Origin: Verrucomicrobiota bacterium
GTDB taxonomy: Bacteria > Verrucomicrobiota > Verrucomicrobiia > Opitutales > Opitutaceae
NCBI GenBank assembly: GCA_023433275.1
Contig: JAEZDN010000097.1
Span: 1 to 6,251 of the forward strand
Reading direction: 5' to 3'
Length of the DNA: 6,251 nt
Below, in pieces: positions 1-5,400 of the stretch (position 1 is the first letter of the stretch; each line of letters opens with the position of its first letter). Under the pieces are notes generated by a model. The model was not told the origin of the DNA. It did not search any database and saw nothing but the letters and a program-made list of their open reading frames with translations. The position numbers and the translations under genes were made by a program.

Positions 1-276
1 GGGCGGGCCCCGCCCACGCCCGTGTTCCCCCCCGCTGGACGCGGCCGCGGACCCCCCGCCCCCCTACACCATTTGCATGATTCCGGCGGAGCACTTCGGT
101 TATCATTGGTGATCCGTTACGAACACCATCCCCGACGGGCAATCGCGGTGCGTGAGCGGCAAGCCCAGCGAAGCGGCCGAATCCGTGACCGCCGTCACAA
201 GACGGGAACAGCGATTCCGATCTGGAGTTGCGAGCTCTTCCAACGATGGCGCGCACGGAGGTCGCGCCTGCCAAGC
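1..276. other. Non-coding left end, C-rich, no gene recognised
   Basis: No convincing gene lies here. The first 65 bases are extremely C-rich on the plus strand (runs at 27-33, 52-57 and 59-64) and begin with a 7-bp inverted repeat around a single base (1-7 and 9-15), which may be the tip of a terminator belonging to a gene outside the window. Further right are small hairpins. One pairs 67-71 with 107-111 and 77-81 with 102-106, across a 5-nt bulge. Another pairs 185-189 with 194-198 around a 4-nt loop. One minus-strand frame has no stop from 276 to the edge. Its translation from the ATG at 106 is a Gly/Arg-rich string expected from GC-rich non-coding DNA, so I do not call it. No tRNA or rRNA pattern was seen. 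Confidence 0.55.
8..33 (-). other. Putative G-quadruplex motif
   Basis: On the minus strand four G-runs of 7, 3, 3 and 4 bases are separated by loops of 5, 3 and 1 bases, which satisfies the canonical G3+N1-7 pattern. A further pair of G6 runs separated by one base lies at 52-64. Folding is inferred from the pattern only. It lies about 245 bases beyond the response-regulator stop codon on the same strand, so it could affect the end of that transcript or the leader of a gene outside the window. Confidence 0.5.
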
Positions 277-717
277 TCAGGCGTGCCGGAAGGGGTTGGT
301 CGAGCTGATGACCTTGGGCGGGTTGGCGTCGGGCCAGTACTTCACGACTTCCTCGGCGAGCGCGGTCCACTTGAAGGGTTTGCGGACGACGCATTTCAGC
401 GAGGGCACGGCGGCGAGTTCGCGCGGCGTGAAGGACATGTTGTAGGCGGTGATCATGACCGCCGGAATGTTCGGGTTGATCTTCTGCACCGCGGCCACGA
501 ATTGCAGCCCGTTCATGTCGGGCATCTGGTAGTCGGTGATGATGATGCCGACGTTGAGCTGGGGCATCGCGCGAAGGGCGTCGGCGGGCTTGGTGAAGCC
601 GTGAACCGGGCAGGCGAGGTGTTCGCTGAGCAGCTGCTGGAGGAGATCGATGTAGGAAAACTCATCGTCCACGAGCACGACGATCTTGTCTCCATTCTTG
701 GCGGGGGAAAATGACAT
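277..717 (-). CDS. Stand-alone response regulator receiver protein
   Basis: A cytoplasmic two-component receiver of 146 residues with no output domain, so it probably acts by protein-protein contact (CheY-like or Spo0F-like) or as a relay. The receiver signature is complete. The acidic pair D17-D18 follows the first beta strand (KIVVLVDDE). The phospho-acceptor is D62, in IIITDYQMPDMNG. The switch threonine is T90 (VMITA), and the conserved lysine is K113 in KPF. A tail of about 20 residues after the fifth helix has no recognisable domain. The frame stays open upstream to 900, but that part overlaps trmL antisense and is unlike any receiver. I chose the ATG at 717 because it lies 10 residues before the first strand. 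No Shine-Dalgarno sequence precedes it. The gene is divergent from trmL, and no histidine kinase is in view, so the partner is unknown. Confidence 0.93.
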   Translation of the reverse strand: MSFSPAKNGDKIVVLVDDEFSYIDLLQQLLSEHLACPVHGFTKPADALRAMPQLNVGIIITDYQMPDMNGLQFVAAVQKINPNIPAVMITAYNMSFTPRELAAVPSLKCVVRKPFKWTALAEEVVKYWPDANPPKVISSTNPFRHA

Positions 718-801
718 ACGCGGATTGCCGTGGCCCGGGCAGCGCGGCCTTTCTAGGGGAATCCGGCTTGCCGTCGAGCGGATAAACCCATGCTTGGGGC
801 C

Positions 802-1266
802 ATGCTGCACGTCGTGTTGTTCGAGCCGCAGATTCCGCAAAACACCGGCAACATCGGACGGATGTGTGCGGTGACGCGATCGCGGTTGCACCTGATTCAC
901 CCGCTGGGATTCGAGGTCACGGATCGCAACCTGAAGCGGGCGGGGATGGATTACTGGTATTCATTGGATGTGCACCACCATGCGGATTGGGCGGCGTTCA
1001 AGGCGAGTGCGGTGGCGCCGCGACGGTGCTGGTTGTTCACGACGCACGCCACGCGGGCTTTCTGGGACGTGCGCTACGAGGACGGCGACGGCCTGGTGTT
1101 TGGCAATGAGGAAGCCGGCGCGCCGGATTGGCTGCACGCGGAACTGGCGGATGCGCAGCGGGTGAAGATCCCGCACGCGAACGGCACGTTGCGCTCGTTG
1201 AATCTCTCGACGGCGGCGGGCATCGCGACTTACGAGGCATTGCGGCAGGTGGGCATGCCGGGGTAG
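802..1266 (+). CDS. trmL: tRNA (cytidine/uridine(34)-2'-O)-methyltransferase TrmL
   Basis: SPOUT-class methyltransferase that uses S-adenosylmethionine to methylate the 2'-OH of the wobble nucleotide 34 in certain leucine tRNAs; it acts as a homodimer. The 154 residues are the usual TrmL length and contain only the knotted catalytic domain. Visible family marks are the N-terminal strand MLHVVLFEPQIPQNTGN, then LHLIHPLGF, the RAGMDYW segment, FGNEEAG (family FGxExxG) and the C-terminal knot SLNLSTAAGIATYEALRQ. The family more often has NLSN where this has NLST. I chose the start at 802 because family members begin at this methionine. An in-frame ATG at 790 adds MLGA and has only a weak GAGCGGA upstream. 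The gene diverges from the response regulator and converges on coaD. Confidence 0.94.
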   Translation: MLHVVLFEPQIPQNTGNIGRMCAVTRSRLHLIHPLGFEVTDRNLKRAGMDYWYSLDVHHHADWAAFKASAVAPRRCWLFTTHATRAFWDVRYEDGDGLVFGNEEAGAPDWLHAELADAQRVKIPHANGTLRSLNLSTAAGIATYEALRQVGMPG

Positions 1267-1298
1267 GGCGGACGGGGCCGCGGGGTGGTCGCCGGCGA

Positions 1299-1319
1299 GG
1301 GCGCAGCAAGACGGCGCCC
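1299..1319. terminator. Weak hairpin between convergent trmL and coaD
   Basis: GGGCGC at 1299-1304 pairs with GCGCCC at 1314-1319 around a 9-nt loop, in the 67-base gap between the ends of trmL and coaD. The stem is GC-rich, but no T-run follows on either strand. It is a candidate end structure by position only. Confidence 0.3.
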
Positions 1320-1333
1320 CGACGGGAGAGAGG

Positions 1334-1813
1334 CTATTTCGCGGCGACCGCCTTGAGGGCGGCGGCGACGTTGGCGGGGACGAAGTTCGTGACGTCGCCG
1401 CCGAGGTGGGCGATTTGTTTCACGAGGGTCGAGCTGGTGTAGCTGTAGGCTTCCTTGGGCATCACGAAGATGGCCTCGACGGCGGGCTCAAGGTGACGGT
1501 TCATGAGCGCCATGTTGAACTCGAACTCGAAGTCGGAAAGAGCGCGCAGGCCGCGGATGATGGCGTTGGCCTTCTGCTGGCGGGCGAAGTCGACGAGCAG
1601 GCCGTCGAAGCTCACGACGGTGACGTGGGGAAGGTGAGCGATGTTGTCGCGGATGAGTGCCACGCGTTGTTCGACGGGAAAGACGGGGCTCTTGGTGGAG
1701 CGCAGCGCCACGGCCACGGTCACGCGGTCGAAGAGCTTGGCGGCGCGTTCGAGCACGTCGAGGTGGCCGTTGGTGATCGGGTCGAAGGTGCCGGGGTAAA
1801 TGCAGTGTTTCAT
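1334..1813 (-). CDS. coaD: Pantetheine-phosphate adenylyltransferase CoaD
   Basis: Catalyses the penultimate step of coenzyme A synthesis: 4'-phosphopantetheine plus ATP gives dephospho-CoA and pyrophosphate. The protein is cytoplasmic and usually hexameric. The 159 residues match the normal family length. The nucleotidyltransferase signature is at the N terminus: YPGTFDPITNGH, with the (T/H)xGH motif as TNGH. RGLRALSDFEFEFNMALMNR follows in the middle, containing the ATP-contacting RGLR. The C-terminal part has YSYTSSTLVKQIA and the GGDVTNFVPANV region seen in true CoaD. The frame stays open upstream to 2011, but that extension is Pro/Arg-rich and matches nothing. The ATG at 1813, directly before the beta strand leading into TNGH, is the family start. 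No Shine-Dalgarno sequence is seen. The gene is transcribed away from pgsA and towards trmL. Confidence 0.96.
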   Translation of the reverse strand: MKHCIYPGTFDPITNGHLDVLERAAKLFDRVTVAVALRSTKSPVFPVEQRVALIRDNIAHLPHVTVVSFDGLLVDFARQQKANAIIRGLRALSDFEFEFNMALMNRHLEPAVEAIFVMPKEAYSYTSSTLVKQIAHLGGDVTNFVPANVAAALKAVAAK

Positions 1814-1992
1814 GCGACCGGGGGCAAGGATTGCCGCGAGGGGGGCAATGGCGAGGACGTTTTGTGTCAAAGGCCGAGCCGCGGGGCGCGGTTTTTTGAA
1901 GCGGACGGACGGGCGAGGGGGACGGGTCGCGCGGGAGATTGGCCGGGTTGACCGAGGTTGCGGCCCCTTCCGGAAGATTCGCGCCACCGGTA

Positions 1993-2008
1993 GCAATCCG
2001 AGGATTGC
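1993..2008. promoter_or_regulatory. Perfect 7-bp palindrome, candidate operator
   Basis: GCAATCC, a 2-bp GA spacer, then GGATTGC form a 16-bp near-perfect palindrome ending 32 bases before pgsA in the gap it shares with divergent coaD. A half-site GGATTGCCG is at 1828-1836, just upstream of coaD, and the same 9-mer is at 722-730, just upstream of the response regulator. The form suits a dimeric DNA-binding protein. As RNA it would make only a very tight hairpin. No known regulator is recognised, so operator function is inference. Confidence 0.35.
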
Positions 2009-2040
2009 CAAGCGTAGGGCGGGACGCTCGACTGCGGCTT

Positions 2041-2640
2041 ATGCGTTTCACCCTGGCCAACTGGCTGACCGTCTCGCGGGTGCCGGCGATGTTCATCATC
2101 GTGTGGCTGATGAATCGCGAATTCACGTGGGCGGCGACGATAGCGTTCTGGTTGTACATCGCCGCGGCGCTGACGGACTGGTTTGATGGCATGGTGGCGC
2201 GGGCGCGCGGTGAGGTGTCGTCCTTTGGCCGGTTCATGGATGCGATCATCGACAAGGTGATGGTGATCGGGCTGATGATCGCGCTGGTGGTGGGCGATTA
2301 CTTCATGGGTCACGAAGTGGCGGCGATGTTGTTGTTGCTGGTGATCCTGGGGCGCGAGTTTGCGGTGTCGGGCATGCGCATGGCCGCCGCGGTGAAGGGC
2401 GTGACCATCGAGGCCGACCAGGGGGGGAAGCTGAAGACCTTCATCCAAATGAACGCGATTGGCTGGCTGATGGGCGCGCGGATGTTCCAGCGGGATTTCG
2501 GGGAACTGTTCGGCACGGACCGGGTGGTCATCGACGTGATTCATTGGGGCGGCCTCGGGCTTTTCGTGCTGTCGGCGGTGCTGACGATCACGTCGGGCTA
2601 TTCCTATTTCCGCCGGCATGGGCACGTGGTGCTGGACTGA
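2041..2640 (+). CDS. pgsA: CDP-diacylglycerol-glycerol-3-phosphate 3-phosphatidyltransferase PgsA
   Basis: Inner-membrane enzyme that swaps CMP of CDP-diacylglycerol for glycerol-3-phosphate to make phosphatidylglycerophosphate, the committed step towards phosphatidylglycerol and cardiolipin. The 199-residue protein carries the full CDP-alcohol phosphotransferase signature, D46-xx-D49-G50-xx-A53-R54-x8-G63-xxx-D67-xxx-D71, with all metal-binding aspartates present. It begins ANWLTVSR, as PgsA proteins usually do (N-LT-SR). Several hydrophobic membrane segments are visible, roughly 15-25, 33-46, 72-85, 93-105 and 170-185. The start at 2041 fits the family. The frame is open back to 1939, but that extension is unlike the family. 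No Shine-Dalgarno sequence precedes it. The next plus-strand gene, pgpA, performs the next reaction. Assignment to PgsA over other CDP-alcohol transferases rests on length, the N terminus and that neighbour. Confidence 0.92.
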   Translation: MRFTLANWLTVSRVPAMFIIVWLMNREFTWAATIAFWLYIAAALTDWFDGMVARARGEVSSFGRFMDAIIDKVMVIGLMIALVVGDYFMGHEVAAMLLLLVILGREFAVSGMRMAAAVKGVTIEADQGGKLKTFIQMNAIGWLMGARMFQRDFGELFGTDRVVIDVIHWGGLGLFVLSAVLTITSGYSYFRRHGHVVLD

Positions 2641-2650
2641 GGTTTTTAAC

Positions 2651-2677
2651 CACGGATGACATGGATGGCACGGATGG
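2651..2677 (+). repeat. Three tandem 9-bp units (CACGGATGR type)
   Basis: Three adjacent units CACGGATGA, CATGGATGG and CACGGATGG differ at one or two positions each. They form the left arm of the larger element, and the same core reappears at 5411-5428. Confidence 0.7.
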
Positions 2678-2731
2678 TCTTTCCACGCTTTCGCAACGGA
2701 TTCCGGAGGCGACTCGACGGGAGGGGGGAAT

Positions 2732-2815
2732 GGTGTCGCGGCGACCGCGTTGCGGTGAGCGAGCCAGCCACGGCGAGGTCGCCGTGGCTCCATCAGGATG
2801 CCGGCCGGTGTCGCG
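2732..2815. repeat. 9-bp direct repeat flanking the hairpin core
   Basis: GGTGTCGCG occurs at 2732-2740 and again at 2807-2815. The 66 bases between contain the strong hairpin. Removing one repeat plus the interior would leave a simple junction, as expected if a small palindromic unit had inserted with a 9-bp target duplication. That history is inference; the repeats themselves are exact. Confidence 0.45.
2766..2789. repeat. Hairpin with 11-bp perfect stem
   Basis: AGCCACGGCGA at 2766-2776 is followed after two bases by its exact reverse complement at 2779-2789. The innermost pairs must open to form a loop. It is nearly symmetric, so it folds on both strands. No T-run follows, and it lies about 125 bases after pgsA. 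It resembles the core of dispersed REP-type palindromes more than an intrinsic terminator. Confidence 0.6.
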
Positions 2816-2865
2816 TTTTCTGAACCCGCGTTGTTCGTGAAATCCGTGGTTAGCCTTTCCAATTC

Positions 2866-3381
2866 ATGAAACTGACCGAGCCGACCTGGCCGCGGGCGCT
2901 GCCCACCAAGCTCGTGGTGGGGCTCGCCACGCTCGGACCCCTCGGCAAGCGGTTGCCGGCGCCGGGGACATGGGGCTCGCTGGCGGGGGTGTTTTATACG
3001 CTGGTTTTCTTTGGGCGCATCGGCTGGGTGCCGACGCTCCTCGTGACGATCGCGCTGAGTTACGTGGCCGTGGGCGTGAGTGGCGAGGCGGCGAAACGCA
3101 TGAATCGGAAGGATCCGGGAGAAGTGAATCTCGATGAGTTCATCGTGATGCCGCTGGTGTTTCTGGGGTGGCAGAGCGGCCACCTGGGGGCCTGGCCGGT
3201 GTGGGCGGTGATGGGCGCGGGATTCGGCCTGTTCCGACTTTTCGATATCCTGAAACCGTTTGGCATTTCGAAGCTGCAGCGCTGGCCGGGCGGCTGGGGC
3301 ATCGTGGCGGATGATTTCATGGCGGCGCTGGTGGCTTGCGGCGCGCTGCACGTGGCGGCCTGGGCTTGGACCCTGGTGTAG
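2866..3381 (+). CDS. pgpA: Phosphatidylglycerophosphatase A
   Basis: Inner-membrane phosphatase that removes the phosphate from phosphatidylglycerophosphate to give phosphatidylglycerol, directly after the PgsA step. The 171 residues match the length of Escherichia coli PgpA (about 172). Family motifs appear in order: PAPGTWGSLAG (31-41), the acidic LDEF (89-92) after a basic/acidic stretch, GLFRLFDILKPFGI (121-134), and GGWGIVADDF (142-151) with the paired aspartates D149-D150. Hydrophobic segments at about 38-50, 55-70, 95-101, 112-126 and 152-170 fit a small multi-pass protein. The ATG at 2866 lies just after the right end of the repeat element and has no Shine-Dalgarno sequence. Co-transcription with pgsA is plausible because no other gene intervenes, but the repeat element could attenuate or process the message. 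Confidence 0.93.
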   Translation: MKLTEPTWPRALPTKLVVGLATLGPLGKRLPAPGTWGSLAGVFYTLVFFGRIGWVPTLLVTIALSYVAVGVSGEAAKRMNRKDPGEVNLDEFIVMPLVFLGWQSGHLGAWPVWAVMGAGFGLFRLFDILKPFGISKLQRWPGGWGIVADDFMAALVACGALHVAAWAWTLV

Positions 3382-3399
3382 TCGAGGCGGCGAGCGGAC

Positions 3400-3430
3400 C
3401 CTGGGTCGTCCGCGTCGGGGATGGCCCAGG
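3400..3430 (+). terminator. Strong 12-bp hairpin after pgpA, between convergent genes
   Basis: Bases 3400-3411 pair with 3419-3430 through 12 consecutive pairs, including two G-T wobbles, around a 7-nt loop. It lies 19 bases after the pgpA stop and 28 bases beyond the stop of the convergent exported-protein gene. No T-run follows. The wobbles pair only when the plus strand is transcribed (they become A-C on the other strand), so it is best suited to ending or protecting the pgpA message. Confidence 0.5.
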
Positions 3431-3458
3431 ACGTCGCGAGGCGCGCCCCTGCAAGAGA

Positions 3459-4391
3459 TTAATTGGTCTCCGGTTTGGAGGCGGGCGAGACGCGGCTGCG
3501 GACGTTGTCCATGAACTGCCGGAAAGTGATTTCGGCGCGCACGCGGTTGGAAGCGCTCAGCTTCGTGCCATCGGGTCCCCAGGAAGCGCGCGCCCCGAGA
3601 CCCAGGATCCATTGGGTCTTGGAGTTGAAGGTGTATTTCGTCGGCACGTACCAGAGGACGCTCGGGCGGAGGTGAAGGAAGTGTTCGGTATCGTCGTCGC
3701 CGATGAGGGCGGTCGTCATGTAGGTGGCGGTGAGGGTCCACTTGACGCGGCCGAGGTCGTAGATCGCGCCGGCGGTGAAGTTGACCGAGTGGTCGCGCGG
3801 TTGGTTGAAAGCGGGGGTGCCGATCACGTCGCTCTCGGCCACGAGGTCGAATCCCGCGCCCGAGAACGTCGTGAGCCTCGGGTTGCGGGAAGCGTGGTGC
3901 TGCACGAGGAAGCCGGGGGCGAAGTGATCGAGGCCGTCGGTGATGTCCACGGGCGGCCGGCCGACCGGGGCCTCGAGGTTCACGAAGACGCTGGTTTCGA
4001 AATCGGGCTTGGGCCAGCCGCGGAGCACGTACTTCGAGCCGAGACGCAATTCGCTGATGCCATTGCCGCTGTCCGAGCCGCGAAACCCGTGGTTGAAATA
4101 GACGCCGGCCTCGGGGCTGATTTCGAAGCGATCGTTGATGGCCCAGCGGAATCCTGCGTCGATCCGCATGTAATCGCGTCGCACCAGGTCCCCGAAGTGG
4201 GGGTGGAGGGTGAGCTTGATCGTGCCGGGGGCGTCGAGGTTCGGCAGATCGAAGTCGAACAGACCGCGGATCCGGCTCGTGAGCGGCTGGGATTCCTGCG
4301 GCGTGGCGATGGAAGGCGCGGGCTCGCTTTGGGCGCGGGCGAAGACCAGGGGCAGCGGCAGCAGAAACAGCAGCAGCAGGGTGCGGCGCAT
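3459..4391 (-). CDS. Exported, probable outer-membrane beta-barrel protein, function unknown
   Basis: I do not recognise a named family. The 310-residue protein starts with a clear Sec signal peptide: two arginines, a leucine-rich core (about 4-16) and a likely signal peptidase I site after ARA at 18-20. There is no lipobox cysteine. After a Pro/Ser-rich linker, the mature part consists of alternating beta-strand patterns with regularly spaced aromatics, turns rich in Gly/Asp/Asn, and a late strand near 284-294 (RVRAEITFRQF). This suggests a small outer-membrane barrel or transporter-like porin facing the periplasm or surface. A short tail follows, so it does not end in the usual aromatic residue. 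The Leu run is coded by tandem CTG codons. The start lies 3 nt after the stop of the NusG-like gene, with no Shine-Dalgarno sequence, which suggests translational coupling. Confidence 0.85.
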   Translation of the reverse strand: MRRTLLLLFLLPLPLVFARAQSEPAPSIATPQESQPLTSRIRGLFDFDLPNLDAPGTIKLTLHPHFGDLVRRDYMRIDAGFRWAINDRFEISPEAGVYFNHGFRGSDSGNGISELRLGSKYVLRGWPKPDFETSVFVNLEAPVGRPPVDITDGLDHFAPGFLVQHHASRNPRLTTFSGAGFDLVAESDVIGTPAFNQPRDHSVNFTAGAIYDLGRVKWTLTATYMTTALIGDDDTEHFLHLRPSVLWYVPTKYTFNSKTQWILGLGARASWGPDGTKLSASNRVRAEITFRQFMDNVRSRVSPASKPETN

Positions 4392-4394
4392 GAA

Positions 4395-4907
4395 TCAGGG
4401 CAGGAGTTGGAGGCTTTCGAGAGGAAGGCGCACCAGCAGACCCTGCTGGAGCACGTCCACGGACACGACGATTCCCTGCGGGTTCGCCGGATCGTCCACG
4501 TAGCCCTCGAGGCCGTGCAAGGGGCCGCCGACCACCTTCACGTGGGTGCCCTTCCGCATGAGCGGATGAATCGCGGCCTCGAGGCCCGAGGCGCAGATGG
4601 CCTTCACATCCTCCAACTGGCGGAGAAACACGGCCTCGTTCTCGACGGGCATGGCGCGGACGAGCAGGTCCTGCTGGTAGATGCGGGCCTTTTTCGCCGG
4701 CTCGATGCGGGTGAACACGTAGCCGGCGAACAACGGCTTCGTGAACGTTTTTCGCTGGGTGCCGTAGCGGCGCACGCTCTTGATCAGGGGCAGGTAGTGC
4801 GCGAAGCCCTCGCGGGCCATCGCGTCGTCGAATTTTTTCTCGCACCGCGGCTTGGTGTGACAGACGAACCAGGCGGGCTCGGCGAAGTCGGGTAGATGGT
4901 GTCCCAT
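4395..4907 (-). CDS. NusG/RfaH-family specialised transcription elongation factor
   Basis: Predicted NusG paralogue of 170 residues that would bind RNA polymerase through its N-terminal domain and link it to ribosomes or to a termination factor through its KOW domain. The NGN domain (about 11-105) starts AWFVCHTKPRCEKKFDDAM, with WF(V)xHTKPxxE typical of the family, and contains YLP (38-40) and KPLFAGYVF (57-65). The KOW domain begins at about 118, with KGTHVKVVGGPLHGLEGYV. Length and the KPLFxGYVF segment are closer to RfaH or UpxY-type paralogues than to housekeeping NusG, which normally sits beside secE and ribosomal genes, absent here. Upstream is aroQ (49-nt gap containing a hairpin). 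Downstream, at 3 nt, is the exported barrel protein. Its target operon is unknown. Confidence 0.88.
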   Translation of the reverse strand: MGHHLPDFAEPAWFVCHTKPRCEKKFDDAMAREGFAHYLPLIKSVRRYGTQRKTFTKPLFAGYVFTRIEPAKKARIYQQDLLVRAMPVENEAVFLRQLEDVKAICASGLEAAIHPLMRKGTHVKVVGGPLHGLEGYVDDPANPQGIVVSVDVLQQGLLVRLPLESLQLLP

Positions 4908-4910
4908 GGA

Positions 4911-4928
4911 GTCGGGTTCATCCCCGAC
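4911..4928 (-). promoter_or_regulatory. Hairpin immediately before the NusG-like start
   Basis: GTCGGG, a 6-nt loop, then CCCGAC form a perfect 6-bp stem that ends 3 nt before the start codon of the NusG-like gene on the minus strand. The only GGGGA in this leader straddles the stem and loop, so folding would hide it. It could limit initiation, end aroQ transcripts (no U-run follows) or be a pause/recruitment element. Its role is inferred from position. Confidence 0.4.
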
Positions 4929-4956
4929 AGAAAAGTTGCCGGGGGTAAAGCGTGAC

Positions 4957-5391
4957 CTAAAGCGCGGCCAGGCGCCGGAGGGCCGCGAGGTAGCCGGGGA
5001 AGCCCTGGCCGCTCACCAGACCGATGCAGGCGGGGGCGGTCATGGAGTGCCGCCGGAATTTCTCGCGCTTCCGGATGTCCGAAATGTGCACCTCGATCGC
5101 GGGCAGGGGGGCGACGCTTTTCAGGGCGTCGTGGAGGGCGATGCTGGTGTGGGAATAGGCGCCGAAATTGACGATGAAGCCGGCGATGCCGCGGTCGGCC
5201 AGCGTGTGGATGCGGTCGATGAGGGCGCCTTCGTGATTCGATTGGAAGAAGGTGACTCCGACGCCGAGCACGCGCGCCTCCGCGCGGATGAGCAATTCGA
5301 GATCCTTGAGCGTGGCCGTGCCGTAGATTTCGGGTTCGCGCCGGCCGAGGCGGTTGAGGTTGGGACCGTGGAGGATGGCGAATTTTTTCAT
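4957..5391 (-). CDS. aroQ: 3-dehydroquinate dehydratase, type II
   Basis: Cytoplasmic dodecameric enzyme of the shikimate pathway that converts 3-dehydroquinate to 3-dehydroshikimate on the way to aromatic amino acids. The 144 residues are the normal type II length. Catalytic and binding residues are visible: HGPNLNRLGRREPEIYG carries the lid arginine (R18) and catalytic Y23. VNFGAYSHTS (74-83) carries N75 and H81. EVHISD (100-105) carries H102, and REKFRRHS (109-116) carries the substrate-binding arginine. Most relatives read NPGAYTHTS; here phenylalanine replaces the proline after N75, an uncommon change next to the active site. The ATG at 5391 is the family start. It is preceded by a pyrimidine-rich stretch and no Shine-Dalgarno sequence. 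It lies between the nif3-like and NusG-like genes, all on the same strand. Confidence 0.96.
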   Translation of the reverse strand: MKKFAILHGPNLNRLGRREPEIYGTATLKDLELLIRAEARVLGVGVTFFQSNHEGALIDRIHTLADRGIAGFIVNFGAYSHTSIALHDALKSVAPLPAIEVHISDIRKREKFRRHSMTAPACIGLVSGQGFPGYLAALRRLAAL

Positions 5392-5400
5392 GGGAGGAGA

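Larger units (their letters stand above)
2647..2852. repeat. Composite inverted-repeat element between pgsA and pgpA
   Basis: The 225-base gap between pgsA and pgpA is almost filled by an element bounded by an 11-bp perfect inverted repeat, TAACCACGGAT at 2647-2657 and its reverse complement at 2842-2852. Counting six further bases inwards, 14 of 17 positions match. The left end continues as three 9-bp units (2651-2677: CACGGATGA, CATGGATGG, CACGGATGG). The centre holds an 11-bp stem hairpin, and a 9-bp direct repeat flanks that centre. The frame open across it has no protein-like features. It looks like a non-autonomous palindromic repeat (MITE or REP-like). Mobility is inferred. Confidence 0.6.

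Noticed and set aside
1..106. Possible partial minus-strand gene running off the left edge from the ATG at 106
   Set aside because: The frame has no stops, but the translation quickly becomes a Gly/Arg repeat dictated by the C-runs, and no family feature is visible.
73..106. TTGCAT and TATCAT as a plus-strand promoter pair
   Set aside because: The spacer is 22 bases, too long for a sigma-70-type promoter, and no plus-strand gene follows before trmL.
22..714. A 230-codon plus-strand open frame at the left end
   Set aside because: Most of it is antisense to the response regulator, which has a full receiver signature; the N-terminal part is Pro/Arg-rich low-complexity sequence.
1865..1870. Perfect TTGACA -35 hexamer on the minus strand upstream of coaD
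   Set aside because: No acceptable -10 hexamer lies 15-19 bases downstream; the spacing region runs into C-rich sequence, so I do not call a promoter.
2544..2840. 98-codon plus-strand open frame overlapping the end of pgsA and the repeat element
   Set aside because: It is out of frame with pgsA and continues through the inverted-repeat element; the apparent coding is incidental.
4350..4380. CAG/CTG trinucleotide run
   Set aside because: It encodes the leucine-rich core of the barrel protein's signal peptide, so biased leucine codon use explains it without a repeat element.
1867..4845. A 992-codon open frame on the minus strand
   Set aside because: It crosses antisense to pgsA and pgpA and out of frame with the barrel and NusG-like genes. 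Its translation is Arg/Pro/His-rich without domains. It is a GC-driven stop-free shadow.
3336..4895. A 519-codon open frame on the plus strand
   Set aside because: It lies antisense to the barrel and NusG-like genes, which have clear signal peptide and domain evidence; its own translation shows no domain.
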